Numbered from the stretch's first letter, positions 8,517-17,864 are shown. The stretch is 64,000 bases of DNA from Hwanghaeella sp965227365 (GCF_965227365.1 NZ_OZ245754.1:3100001-3164000), one strand, 5' to 3'. Made by a program: numbers and translations. The notes: generated from the letters alone by a model not told the origin.

Positions 8517-9437
8517 ATGAAGATTACGCAGAAAGTCAAAAAGATCCTCGCCAATTATGAGAGCGACAATCCGGGCACGAAGAGGAACCTGGCCAGCATC
8601 CTGATGCATGGCCGCCTGGGCGGCACCGGCCGCATGGTCATCCTGCCGGTCGACCAGGGCTGGGAACACGGCCCCGCCCGCAGCTTTGCCCCGAACCCCG
8701 ATGCCTATGATCCCCACTACCACTATCAGATCGCCGTCGATGCCGGCTTGAACGCCTATGCCGCGCCGCTCGGCCAGTTGGAAGCGGGCGCCGATACATT
8801 CGCAGGCGCGATCCCCACGATCCTGAAAGTCAACTCCTCCAATTCCTGGGCGACGTCCAAGGACCAAGCCATCACCGGTTCCGTCGGCGATGCGTTGCGT
8901 CTGGGCTGTGCCGCCATCGGCTTCACGATCTATCCGGGATCCGATCAGGCCTTCGACCTGATCGAGGAAATCCGCGAAATGTCCGAAGAAGCGAAGGCCT
9001 ACGGCATCGCGACCGTGATCTGGTCCTATCCGCGCGGCGGCGACCTCAGCAAGGACGGGGAAACGGCATTGGATGTCTGCGCCTATGCAGCCCACATGGC
9101 CGCCCAGCTCGGCGCCCACATCATCAAGGTGAAGCCGCCGACGGCCCATCTGGAACAGCCGGAAGCCAAGAAGGTCTACGAGAAGGAAAAGATCGACATT
9201 TCGACGCTGGCGAAACGCGTCGAGCATGTCATGCAGTCCTCCTTCAACGGCCGTCGCCTGGTCGTCTTCTCGGGCGGTGCCGCCAAGGGCCTGGACGATG
9301 TTTTCAACGAAATCCGCGAACTGCGCGACGGTGGGGCGAACGGCTCCATCATCGGCCGCAACACCTTCCAGCGTCCGCGTGAGGATGCTTTGAAGATGCT
9401 TGATACGATCATCAAGATCTATCAGGGCAAGGCCTAA
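8517..9437 (+). CDS. class I fructose-bisphosphate aldolase, DhnA type
   Basis: A 306-aa Schiff-base aldolase of the archaeal/DhnA family, cleaving fructose-1,6-bisphosphate. Key segments are VILPVDQGWEHGPARSF, LKVNSSNSW, IGFTIYPGSD, HIIKVKPPT (candidate Schiff-base lysine) and VFSGGAAKG with a phosphate-binding GGANGSIIGRN. The start at 8517 is preferred over an upstream in-frame ATG at 8349. AAGGGGTGG precedes 8517, the family starts there, and the extra 56 residues look non-coding. thiE follows directly. Confidence 0.93.
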   Translation: MKITQKVKKILANYESDNPGTKRNLASILMHGRLGGTGRMVILPVDQGWEHGPARSFAPNPDAYDPHYHYQIAVDAGLNAYAAPLGQLEAGADTFAGAIPTILKVNSSNSWATSKDQAITGSVGDALRLGCAAIGFTIYPGSDQAFDLIEEIREMSEEAKAYGIATVIWSYPRGGDLSKDGETALDVCAYAAHMAAQLGAHIIKVKPPTAHLEQPEAKKVYEKEKIDISTLAKRVEHVMQSSFNGRRLVVFSGGAAKGLDDVFNEIRELRDGGANGSIIGRNTFQRPREDALKMLDTIIKIYQGKA

Positions 9438-9441
9438 CGCC

Positions 9442-10125
9442 TTGGCTGCCGGCTCTTCCTCTCAGGAAACCGAAGGGCCGGCCTGCCGGCTTTATCTGAT
9501 CACGCCGCCGAGTTTCGACTTGGCGGCGTTTTCGGAACAGCTCGCTGCTGCCCTGGACGCAGGCGACGTCGCCTGTCTGCAGTTGCGCCTGAAAGGCACG
9601 GACGAAGCCTCCGTCCAAGATGATGAAATTCGCCGGGCGGTTCAGACCCTGATGCCGATCGCGCATCAGCGGGACGTCGCCTTCATTCTAAACGACCGGC
9701 CGGACCTTGCCGCCGAACTGGGCTGCGACGGCGTTCATGTCGGGCGCGAGGACGGCGATTACAAATCGGCCCGCGCGGCGGTCGGACCGGACGCCATCGT
9801 GGGGACGACCTGTCACAATTCCCGCCATCTCGCCATGGTCGACGCGGAAGCCGGGGCCGATTATGTCGCGTTCGGCGCCTTTTTCCCAACTGGCACTAAA
9901 CAGGTTCAGCATCAGGCGGAGATCGAGACGCTGGAAATCTGGTCGGAAACGATGGAAGTCCCGTGCGTCGCCATCGGCGGCATCACGGCGGAAAACTGTG
10001 CGCCCCTGGTCAGGGCTGGCGCCGACTTTCTGGCCGTCGTCGGCGCCGTCTGGAACCACCCGGACGGAAGTGCCGCCGGAGTCCAGGCCATGAATGCAGC
10101 AATCGAAGACGCGTTCCGAAATTAG
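9442..10125 (+). CDS. thiE: thiamine phosphate synthase
   Basis: A TIM-barrel enzyme joining HMP-PP and THZ-P to thiamine phosphate. Recognisable parts are LYLITPP, LQLRLKG, LNDRPDLA, DGVHVGREDGDY, VGTTCHNSRHL, DYVAFGAFFPTGTK, AIGGITAEN and the closing VVGAVW. The most sensible start is a TTG at 9442, four bases past the aldolase stop. An ATG at 9400 lies inside the aldolase gene and would add a meaningless leader. The start is therefore uncertain, but coupling with the aldolase gene is clear. No TPP riboswitch is visible. Confidence 0.88.
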   Translation: MAAGSSSQETEGPACRLYLITPPSFDLAAFSEQLAAALDAGDVACLQLRLKGTDEASVQDDEIRRAVQTLMPIAHQRDVAFILNDRPDLAAELGCDGVHVGREDGDYKSARAAVGPDAIVGTTCHNSRHLAMVDAEAGADYVAFGAFFPTGTKQVQHQAEIETLEIWSETMEVPCVAIGGITAENCAPLVRAGADFLAVVGAVWNHPDGSAAGVQAMNAAIEDAFRN

Positions 10126-10132
10126 CGCTGCT

Positions 10133-13100
10133 TCAGTTTGCCGCCGGCGTCTCGGCGCCTTTTTCAACAACGGCAAGCGGGAAGAACGGATCGCCGTAGA
10201 ATTTGATCACCGGCACCTGCGGCACCGTGGTCTGTTTTGACTCCATTTCCACCTCCCGACGAACATAGCCGCCCAATTCCGTGAGGTAGATGATCGCATC
10301 ACCGTCGAAATCCGCGGCCCCATGCAGACCGTCCAAGGCATTCGACGTGAACAGACCGTGTCCTTGACCGGGGGGATAGTCCTTGCCGTCACTGTCATGG
10401 GCAAGCCCCCGGGCACTTGCCAGAATGAATCGACCGGAATCATGGGCGACACGTTCCACCACGGACCGGGACATCACTTGACGCTGGTCGGCATTCAGCG
10501 CCTTGAATGACCCGGCATAACATGTATCCAGGATCAGGATCAGGTTTTCGGATTCGATCTTGCCCAACTCGCTCATGATCTCCGTCTGGCTCAAACCTTC
10601 CCTGCGGAAGAGATCCCGGACAGCGGAATCGCCGAACTGTTGGCCGGCGCTAGCCTCCGCCAGGACATCGCCTCCCCGCGCGCCCAGATCGTGGGGGGCA
10701 AAGGCGTAGTTTCCATCGACCACATCCCCGTGACCGGAAAAGAAGACAATGACGGTGTCGATCGTCTTCGACTCTTCAGCCAGTGTCTGCAGACCTTTCA
10801 GAATGCGATCCTTCGTGGCGTTTTCATCGACCAGCACGGTCGTCTGCGACTTCGCGTAGAGACCGCCCTTGCGCACGGTTTCGGCAAAAGCGGCGGCGAT
10901 CCCGAAAGCGTCGTTGCTGGCGATCCCCTTTTGCAGGTCGAACATATCGACGGCGTAATCGGAAACGCCAACGGCGAATACTCTGATCGTCTTGTCGGAG
11001 ACCTTGGCACCGGTGTCTCCCTCGACAACCAGTGTCAGCGGTTCGGACTGCACGAGGTTCTCGGCATCGTAGACACTGACAGTAATCGTGTTGGAGCCCG
11101 TCAGAAGCGGGACGCGGTAGCGCATGAGGATTGCGTCCTTCTGCTCGACGATGCCGGTCCGCCGCAATGTCAGGAGTGCGCCGTTGCGGCGAATCTCGAC
11201 CTTCCCGAACCGCCTGCCGTGATCTTCGATTTTGAGAATGAACTCCAACATCGACCGGTCGCGCATGTGTTCCGGCAGGGTCGCCCGCAATGTCCGCGTT
11301 GCCGTGCTGCGGGTGCCGGCCACCGCCGCAACGGGTTCCGGCGTGGTGCAGCCGGCTGCCCCACCGACTTCATTGATCCCGCACGCCTCGACGATCTCGA
11401 TGGGCGGCGGCACGTTCTTGTCGATGACGTCCGCGATGTTTGGCGCGCCGCCAGTCCCGGTGGAAGCGGCCAAGGTCGGCAGTTCGGGATCCAACGCGTA
11501 AGCGACCAGATCCGGCCGGTAATACTTCTTGTACAATCGGTCTATCGGCAGAAATTCGGGCGCATCCTTGTATCCGCGGTTTCGATGATAGCCGATCAAT
11601 TGCGCACCACTGGACGACGTTCCGTCCTTGTCCTTTGCCTCGGCACTGTGGTCGAAATAGCCCTCGGGCGTCCATGACACCCAATGCCTTGCGTCACGGG
11701 TCGCAAAGAAAGACTTCAGCAATTTTCCGTCAGTGGCGGACCGCCATTGGATGATGCCATTACCCAGGAACGCGGCGACCACCGAACCATTCGCGGACGG
11801 GGCGACGACCCAGGCGGGCGCGGGCACGGGCACCCGCCAGGTTTCCGTCAGCGTGTCGGGCGCCAGGCGGCGAAGATAATGGTTCGACCCTACATAGACC
11901 TCCGTCCCTGTCGGTGAGGCGATGATGTCCAATGCCCTCTCCCCTTGTCGAAGAGGAACGATCCGGCCATCCACGCTGGCCGAAGCGAGTGCGACATCCA
12001 GGTCGAGAACATGTTTTCCGGCATTGCGCGACGCTTCGTGAAAGGTCTCCAATCCCTCCGAAACTCCCTCCAGCGAGGCGCGTTTCGCATCGAACAGAAC
12101 CCGTTGGCTTGCCGACGGGCCGGGATAGAAGGCAACGCTCGATCCGTCTTCGTTCACAGCTGGACGACGCGCGGCCCCGCCCCGGAAGCTTCCCCCCTCG
12201 GCCCTTACGACGAAACGCAGGATCGGTTGTCCTCCACCTTTCACATCCAGGACGCCCCAATCGCCGGCGGTGGAGGTGAAGAGCAGGGTATCCCCTCCCC
12301 CCGCGGCAGGCACCGAAACGATATCGACAAGCGGCGCTTCGACGCCCGCCTCGGCCAAATCGAATTCGGCGCGCTGGCCGCCCTTGACGTTCATGACGCG
12401 AACCAACTGCCGGGTCACGACGACACCGTTTTGGAGGAGGCCTTCCTGGTCCGACACCGCATACATGATCTTGTCGTCTTGCCCCCAGGCGGCATTCGCC
12501 AATCCCGTCCCCGCCGCGGCGTCAATCGATATGCGCCCTTCCCGGGCCTGGTTGGTCGTCGGTATCAGCAGGATTTCCGGACTTGCACGATGGGTTACCG
12601 CAACCAGGTCCGCGCCGCGCGCCGGCGCCAGCCGCCAGGGCTTTCCGCCTGCAGGCAAGGCGGCGTCGACATCCACCGCCCCGGTCGAGACTATATAGGC
12701 CCGCAACCTGCCGCTTGCACCGAGCGCCAACAGCCGCCCGTCCGGTAGAAAAGCGATATCGACGATGCCTTCCGGAAAGTCGGAGTCCTTCACGACGGGT
12801 TCTCCGCGCCCGAGTTGGAAAACCCGGACGCCGGCCCCGCCGCCGCTCAACCCCACGGCCAGATACTTACCGTCACCCGAGAACTCCAAATCGACGACCG
12901 GCGACGGCAGCCCGGTAAGCACCCCCTTGACCGTCAAGTCGGCCGCGGACATCACGCGGACGAACGTCTTGCCGTCCGCCCAGTCCCATCCGGCGCGACC
13001 GGCGACGGCGAGGAAACGGTCGCTTTCGGCAATCGCGTACAGCGCGCCCTCGTCGCTCGGGCCAATCGCCCCCCGGACAACGTCCAGCAACGCCCCGTCG

Positions 13101-13345
13101 TCGAGCCGCCAGACACGAAGGCTTTGATCGTCGGAGATCGTGAAAACGCGGGCGCCATCCCGCGAGACCAGCACCCGGTTGGCGGATGCGGTATGACCGA
13201 CGCCGTTCAAGACAAGGATCGGTTCGGTCGGAAGCTCCGGTAGGGTTTCAGCCCGAACAGTGGGAAAGCTGACCGCGACGAGCGTAGCAAGCGCGGCACC
13301 CGTTAACGTCCGTCCCAAACCTGACCACCGTGACATGCGACACAC
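10133..13345 (-). CDS. secreted beta-propeller protein with C-terminal caspase (peptidase C14) domain
   Basis: A 1070-aa protein. An N-terminal signal peptide (RWSGLGRTLTGAALATLVAV ... VRA-E) predicts export. Residues about 40-560 form WD40-like blades (VRVWRLDDG-type strands, FSGDGKYLAVG, FLPDGRLLALG). A middle beta-rich segment (about 660-780) leads to a caspase-fold domain (about 785-1050). The dyad is His872 in FFSGHGD and Cys942 in LDTCYAGSF, both intact, so the peptidase may be active. Prokaryotic caspase homologues usually cut after Arg or Lys. The gene starts 15 bp after the SH3 lipoprotein gene and is surely cotranscribed. Physiological role unknown. Confidence 0.9.
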   Translation of the reverse strand: MCRMSRWSGLGRTLTGAALATLVAVSFPTVRAETLPELPTEPILVLNGVGHTASANRVLVSRDGARVFTISDDQSLRVWRLDDGALLDVVRGAIGPSDEGALYAIAESDRFLAVAGRAGWDWADGKTFVRVMSAADLTVKGVLTGLPSPVVDLEFSGDGKYLAVGLSGGGAGVRVFQLGRGEPVVKDSDFPEGIVDIAFLPDGRLLALGASGRLRAYIVSTGAVDVDAALPAGGKPWRLAPARGADLVAVTHRASPEILLIPTTNQAREGRISIDAAAGTGLANAAWGQDDKIMYAVSDQEGLLQNGVVVTRQLVRVMNVKGGQRAEFDLAEAGVEAPLVDIVSVPAAGGGDTLLFTSTAGDWGVLDVKGGGQPILRFVVRAEGGSFRGGAARRPAVNEDGSSVAFYPGPSASQRVLFDAKRASLEGVSEGLETFHEASRNAGKHVLDLDVALASASVDGRIVPLRQGERALDIIASPTGTEVYVGSNHYLRRLAPDTLTETWRVPVPAPAWVVAPSANGSVVAAFLGNGIIQWRSATDGKLLKSFFATRDARHWVSWTPEGYFDHSAEAKDKDGTSSSGAQLIGYHRNRGYKDAPEFLPIDRLYKKYYRPDLVAYALDPELPTLAASTGTGGAPNIADVIDKNVPPPIEIVEACGINEVGGAAGCTTPEPVAAVAGTRSTATRTLRATLPEHMRDRSMLEFILKIEDHGRRFGKVEIRRNGALLTLRRTGIVEQKDAILMRYRVPLLTGSNTITVSVYDAENLVQSEPLTLVVEGDTGAKVSDKTIRVFAVGVSDYAVDMFDLQKGIASNDAFGIAAAFAETVRKGGLYAKSQTTVLVDENATKDRILKGLQTLAEESKTIDTVIVFFSGHGDVVDGNYAFAPHDLGARGGDVLAEASAGQQFGDSAVRDLFRREGLSQTEIMSELGKIESENLILILDTCYAGSFKALNADQRQVMSRSVVERVAHDSGRFILASARGLAHDSDGKDYPPGQGHGLFTSNALDGLHGAADFDGDAIIYLTELGGYVRREVEMESKQTTVPQVPVIKFYGDPFFPLAVVEKGAETPAAN

Positions 13346-13360
13346 GACTTTCCTCTGCCG

Positions 13361-14473
13361 TCAGCCGTCCAATGAGAAGGCTGTGCTCTCTTCCTGTTCC
13401 GCGGTTTGGGTCAGGCGATCCAGTTCGATCCGCTTTTCCCGCCCCTCATACAGAACGGCAACAGTCCGCGTCTCCGTATCCGCGTCGCTGGAAACCGACC
13501 GGGTCACCGAGGCCAGGGACAGCCCGGATCCCTGTTGCTGTGCGCTGACCACAGGCGCCGTTCCTTCATAACCGGACAGAAATTGAGTGGCGACAAATCC
13601 ATTGGCACCGTTGGCTAATTGGATGGGGGTCCAGCCATTCTGATCGGGTCCCGTGCGAAGCGCGGCCGTGCCGCCCTCAAGCAATCCAATCTTTGCGCTG
13701 GTCGTGCTCGGCTCCGCCCGAACATTCAGATTCGTGCTGGCGACGACCATGTCCTCAGCCGAAGCGGGTTCGGACACAGCCGGTGCATCGGGATTGTTCC
13801 AATCCGATTGTTCCGCCGCCTTGGCACGGGCCAACAGGGCGGAAGCTTCCGCATTGTCTTCGGAAATGGTCTCTACGGCCGTGACGAATTCCTGATGGCG
13901 CTCGTCGATCTTGCCGGCGATCGCCTTCACCACGACGATATCGTCCGCATACCGCCTTTTCTCCACATCGAGCATGCCCTGGGCCTGTTCCCTGGAAAGC
14001 TGGCCGGCCCCGAATTGCTGTTTGATGGTCGCTACCCTGGCAAGACGGCAATCGCGGACCCGATTGAAGGCCGCGAGCGCCCGGACGATTTCCCCGGTTT
14101 CATACTGCGCGTCCTGATAGACGGTGTTGCCCAGAGCGGTTCGGTCAGAAGACTCCTTCTGCCGCGCCGCCAGGTAACCGCCGCCCGCGCCGGCCGCCGC
14201 CCCGACCGCAGCCCCAGCCAACGCACCGTCTCCACCGCCCAGGATGCCACCGAGAATTGCACCGCCGACGGCGCCGATCACGGCGCCCTGAATGATGCTG
14301 CGCTCGAAGTATCCCTGCGATTCCCGAAGCGCCGTGCTCTGCTCGGCACAGGCGTCGTCCTTGGACACCTGCTGAATGCCAAGGTCGTTCGACAGGCCTT
14401 CCACGGTCTGGCAGGCGGAAGTCAGCAACGTCGTGCCGAGGCAAGCCGCGCTGATCAGCTTACGGGCGGTCAT
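13361..14473 (-). CDS. glycine-zipper, SH3-domain lipoprotein
   Basis: A 370-aa envelope protein. Starting at 14473 gives a lipoprotein signal (TARKLISAACLGTTLLTSAC; Cys21 is the predicted lipidation site, with Thr at the unusual -3 position). Residues about 55-105 form a long Gly/Ala zipper (GAVIGAVGGAILGG ... GAAAGAGGGYLAA), typical of outer-membrane inserted helices. A helical region follows, then a bacterial SH3 domain (about 250-310; STNLNVRAEPSTTSAKIG). An upstream ATG at 14551 with AGGGAC before it is possible. The gene is the first of a two-gene unit with the caspase-fold protein, suggesting an anchor or partner role. Confidence 0.85.
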   Translation of the reverse strand: MTARKLISAACLGTTLLTSACQTVEGLSNDLGIQQVSKDDACAEQSTALRESQGYFERSIIQGAVIGAVGGAILGGILGGGDGALAGAAVGAAAGAGGGYLAARQKESSDRTALGNTVYQDAQYETGEIVRALAAFNRVRDCRLARVATIKQQFGAGQLSREQAQGMLDVEKRRYADDIVVVKAIAGKIDERHQEFVTAVETISEDNAEASALLARAKAAEQSDWNNPDAPAVSEPASAEDMVVASTNLNVRAEPSTTSAKIGLLEGGTAALRTGPDQNGWTPIQLANGANGFVATQFLSGYEGTAPVVSAQQQGSGLSLASVTRSVSSDADTETRTVAVLYEGREKRIELDRLTQTAEQEESTAFSLDG

Positions 14474-14833
14474 CTTTCGGCCCGACCGCGCCAGTGGATA
14501 GGATATTCCGAGGCCCCGGCTCGTCACATGCCGCACATCAAAATATGTCATCGATTTGTCCCTGTCTCGTCCAGGATCCGACCGGAATTCAGTCGGTATC
14601 CGCGCAGCGACCGCTTCGGGACTCGCTCCCGAGATCGGTCCTGTTTTTGCTGACCGCGTTTCGAACAGACCATACTGCCGAGAGGTACTTGGATACAATA
14701 CGATCCTATGCATGACCGGTCGATGATTGCATCCTTAAGGTTACATGGAGAAGAGATTTAGGTGGCGGGCTGCAGTCATCGGCGCATCGAGAGAAAGCCG
14801 GCGCGGCGGAAGAAGATAGCGCCGGAACCACCC
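14474..14833 (-). other. upstream region of the lipoprotein-caspase unit
   Basis: About 360 bp with no independent gene. An open frame continues upstream from the lipoprotein start to 14713 but lacks family features. The segment near 14735-14760 (AAGGTTACATGGAG) is AT-richer and may hold the promoter. No hairpin terminator is evident after the GlxA-type gene. Confidence 0.4.
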
Positions 14834-15853
14834 TCATCTATCGGGTTTTCGATCGTAAACCCCGAAACGCTGCCGATAGAGATGGGGCGAAATACCGGTG
14901 TATTTCTGAAAGACCTTTCGAAAGGCCGCCGTATCCTGATAGCCGACCTGCCAAGCGATCCGATCGACCGACCGGTTCGTCAATTCGAGCGTTTCGCGAG
15001 CCTTCGCAATGCGAAGCTGTTGCAGGTATTCCGTCGGCCTATGTCCGGTCGCACGAGCAAATCGGCGCAGAAACGTGCGTTCCGTCAGACCGACGCCGGC
15101 CGCCAGTTCCTTGACCGAATGCGGTTCTGTGACCGAAGCCTGAAGGTGGTGCTGTGATTTTAGGATCACTTCATCACCATGATCGAATCGGGGAAGGAAA
15201 TGCCGGAACGGCTGCTGGCTTTTGCGCGGCGGATCGATCAGCAGGAATTGGGACGTGGCCAGCATCGCGCTGGGCCCCATGAACCGTTCGACCAGCGTCA
15301 GCCCCAGATCGGCCCAGGCAAGAATGCCGCCGGCCGTCATGATGTCACCATCGTCCAGAACGATATTCTCTTCCGCAACGTCAATTGACGGGAACCGTTC
15401 ACCCAACTCGGCGGCAAATGCCCAATGGGTCGTCACCCTGCGACCGTCCAGCAAGCCGCTTTCCGCCAAGACGAAGGCACCGGCGCAGACAGAACATACC
15501 CTGCTGCCCGCCGCATGCCGATCACTCAGCCATTTGGCCGCCAGGGTCATCGGCTTCATATCCTCGGGCATGATGATGCTTGGCGGCGCGATGACATAGT
15601 CGAGACGGTGCGCCAGACCTGCGTGGCTATCCCAAACGCAGACGGGCTCACCCTTGCTGCCGTCGACAGACGATTCCTCCGCCTGCCAATGCGATACCCG
15701 GATGGCAGGCCGGGGACCTTTCTTGTCTGGGTCCCGGACCGACCACTCGCCGGCGATGCGAAAAAGATCCGTCAGCCCATATACCGCCGCCAATTGGCAA
15801 TCCGGATAAATCAGCACGCCGATCTCGGCCAGAATATCGCTCTGCGCAACCAT
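14834..15853 (-). CDS. GlxA family transcriptional regulator (DJ-1/PfpI plus AraC HTH)
   Basis: A 339-aa regulator. The first ~190 residues are a DJ-1/PfpI-like sensor domain (IGVLIYPDCQLAAVYGLTDLF, the nucleophile-elbow-like CSVCAGAFVLAESGLL, and GGILAWADLGL). The last ~100 residues are an AraC/XylS double HTH (SVKELAAGVGLTERTFLRRF, TEYLQQLRIAKARETLE, IAWQVGYQDTAAFRKVF). The effector is unknown. It is divergent from the Tat-leader hydrolase gene with a 111-bp shared promoter region, so it probably controls that gene. Confidence 0.92.
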   Translation of the reverse strand: MVAQSDILAEIGVLIYPDCQLAAVYGLTDLFRIAGEWSVRDPDKKGPRPAIRVSHWQAEESSVDGSKGEPVCVWDSHAGLAHRLDYVIAPPSIIMPEDMKPMTLAAKWLSDRHAAGSRVCSVCAGAFVLAESGLLDGRRVTTHWAFAAELGERFPSIDVAEENIVLDDGDIMTAGGILAWADLGLTLVERFMGPSAMLATSQFLLIDPPRKSQQPFRHFLPRFDHGDEVILKSQHHLQASVTEPHSVKELAAGVGLTERTFLRRFARATGHRPTEYLQQLRIAKARETLELTNRSVDRIAWQVGYQDTAAFRKVFQKYTGISPHLYRQRFGVYDRKPDR

Positions 15854-15964
15854 TTGTCAGTTTTGACCCTTCAATTGTCATTTCCGCCACGCGCCAGTTC
15901 ATCTCGTCCCCCTTAGATTTGTCCACAAGAAATCGAAGCACCCCGACCGGGGGAAAGGACAAAG

Positions 15965-16942
15965 ATGGTTTACCGAACTGACAGTAACGGCCCGACGCCG
16001 AACCGGCGGGAAGTCCTGAGCACAGGCGCCGCCGCCCTCGCCCTCGCCGCCGTCCCTTTTCCGGCCTTTTCAACATCGCAATCGCAAGACTTGACTGAAG
16101 GAGACAATATTATGAGCACGTTCACCGCCAAAGACGGCACCAATATCTTCTACAAGGACTGGGGTCCGAAAACCGCACAGCCGATCGTCTTCCACCACGG
16201 CTGGCCGTTGAGTGCCGACGATTGGGACAGCCAGATGCTGTTCTTCCTGTCCCAGGGTTATCGCGTCATCGCGTTCGATCGGCGCGGCCATGGCAGATCG
16301 GACCAAACGGATACCGGCAACGACATGGACACCTATGCGTCCGATACGGCGGACCTTGTTCGCCACCTGGATCTGAACAACGCGGTTCACATCGGCCATT
16401 CGACCGGCGGCGGGGTCGTCGCCCGTTATGTCGCCCGCGAAGAACCGGGTCGCGTCGCAAAGGCCGCCCTTCTGGGCGCGGTGCCGCCGGTCATGGTTCA
16501 ATCCGCCAGCAATCCGGACGGTGTTCCGACCGAGGTCTTCGATGGATTGCGGGCGGCATTGGTCGCGAACCGGGCGCAGTTCTATCTGGATATCCCCTCC
16601 GGTCCGTTCTACGGCTTCAATCGCGAGGGTTCGGAGGTCAGCCAAGGCCTGATCCAGAATTGGTGGCGGCAAGGCATGCAGGGGGGCGCCAAGGCGCATT
16701 ACGACAGCATCGCCGCCTTCTCGGAAACCGACTTCACGGAAGACCTGAAGGCGATCACGGTCCCGACCCTGGTGTTGCACGGTTCCGACGACCAGATCGT
16801 GCCGATCGCGAATTCCGCCGACAAGGCCATCAAATTGCTGAAGAACGGCACACAGAAAACCTATGAGGGCCTGTCGCACGGTTTCTTCGCGACACATCCC
16901 GACCTGGTCAATGCCGATCTGCTGGCCTTTATCGAAAGCTGA
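15965..16942 (+). CDS. alpha/beta hydrolase, non-heme chloroperoxidase-like, with Tat leader
   Basis: The catalytic part (from Met50) matches the peroxidase-like alpha/beta hydrolases: HHGWPLSADDW, FDRRGHGRSDQ, nucleophile elbow GHSTGGG, the late Asp in HGSDDQIVP and the His in LSHGFF. Ahead of it are 49 residues with a twin-arginine signal (NRREVLSTGAAALALAAVP ... AFS). Both possible starts have ribosome sites: GGGGGAAAGGAC before 15965, and a textbook AAGGAG 8 bases before an ATG at 16112. An exported and a cytoplasmic form are therefore both possible. Relatives are usually cytoplasmic esterases/perhydrolases. Confidence 0.88.
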   Translation: MVYRTDSNGPTPNRREVLSTGAAALALAAVPFPAFSTSQSQDLTEGDNIMSTFTAKDGTNIFYKDWGPKTAQPIVFHHGWPLSADDWDSQMLFFLSQGYRVIAFDRRGHGRSDQTDTGNDMDTYASDTADLVRHLDLNNAVHIGHSTGGGVVARYVAREEPGRVAKAALLGAVPPVMVQSASNPDGVPTEVFDGLRAALVANRAQFYLDIPSGPFYGFNREGSEVSQGLIQNWWRQGMQGGAKAHYDSIAAFSETDFTEDLKAITVPTLVLHGSDDQIVPIANSADKAIKLLKNGTQKTYEGLSHGFFATHPDLVNADLLAFIES

Positions 16943-16962
16943 CGCGTGTCGGCAAAACGCAG

Positions 16963-16994
16963 AACGCCGGACCCGAACCATCGGGACCGGCGTT
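16963..16994. terminator. bidirectional terminator hairpin
   Basis: AACGCCGG-A-CCCGA and TCGGG-A-CCGGCGTT pair with one A/A mismatch around an ACCA loop. The stem lies between the convergent hydrolase and ABC binding-protein genes. It is followed by CCTCTTT on the plus strand and CTGCGTTTT on the minus strand. Confidence 0.75.
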
Positions 16995-17038
16995 CCTCTT
17001 TGGCGGAAATGAAGCTCCCGCCCAATGCCACTATGCCC

Positions 17039-17830
17039 TTACAGCGCCGGCAGCGGCGGCAGATCCTGACCGAACCATTTTTGCGACATGGTATTCAGGT
17101 CACCGCCCAGTTTCTTGTGGAGAATGAACACGTTGACCCATTGCAACAGATCGAAACTTCCCTTCTTCACGCCGATGAAACAGGGAGAATCCTTGATGAT
17201 GAATTTCGTCTGGATGGGTTTGTCCGCGTTCTTGGCGGAGAAATCAGCGGCCACGACGCTGCCCGTCACCAGGACATCGACCTGTCCGGATGCATAAGCC
17301 GACAAGGTCGCTGCGTTATCGCCGAATCGGATGATCTCGGCGTCCGCCGGCGCCATCTTGGTCAATTCCAGATCTTCCAGCGACCCGCCGGTCAGCCCGA
17401 TCTTCTTCCCGGAAAGGTCCGCAGGCGAGTTGATCGTCATCCCTGGCGCAGCAAAAGCACCGGAGAAAAACGGCGCATAGGCACTCGAAAACCAGATCGA
17501 CTTCGCGCGACCGGGATTGGCCCCCATCGATGAAATCACCAGATCGACACGATCCGTTTCCAGGAAGGGGATCCGCTGCTTCGAGGTAACAGGCACAAGT
17601 TCGAGTTCCACGCCGAGGTCTTCGGCAATCAACTTCGCGACGTCGACGTCGTAGCCTTCGTGTTCACCGCTGGCGCCTAGCGCGCCGAAGGGCGGGAAAT
17701 TTTCTGGAACGGCGATCTTGATCTTGCCTGACGAAAGAATGTCGGCGAGGTCGGCCATTGCCGGCTGGGCGATCATGACGGACGCCGTGGCAGCGGCCAG
17801 GGCAAACGTTTTCTTTAAGGATCCAAACAT
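17039..17830 (-). CDS. ABC transporter periplasmic amino-acid-type binding protein
   Basis: A 263-aa family-3 solute-binding protein. It has a cleaved signal peptide (KKTFALAAATASVMIAQPAMA), then the domain start GKIKIAVPENFPPFGALG, the conserved EGYDVDVAKLIAEDLGVELE, ISSMGANPGRAKSI and NSPADLSGKKIGLTGGS. Such proteins deliver polar amino acids or related solutes to an importer. It lies downstream of two permease genes on the same strand; near an RpiR regulator and ureide genes, the ligand may be a nitrogen compound, which is inference. Confidence 0.93.
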   Translation of the reverse strand: MFGSLKKTFALAAATASVMIAQPAMADLADILSSGKIKIAVPENFPPFGALGASGEHEGYDVDVAKLIAEDLGVELELVPVTSKQRIPFLETDRVDLVISSMGANPGRAKSIWFSSAYAPFFSGAFAAPGMTINSPADLSGKKIGLTGGSLEDLELTKMAPADAEIIRFGDNAATLSAYASGQVDVLVTGSVVAADFSAKNADKPIQTKFIIKDSPCFIGVKKGSFDLLQWVNVFILHKKLGGDLNTMSQKWFGQDLPPLPAL

Positions 17831-17864
17831 GAGGCACTCCTGTTTCTTTGGTTTGAGTTGACGG

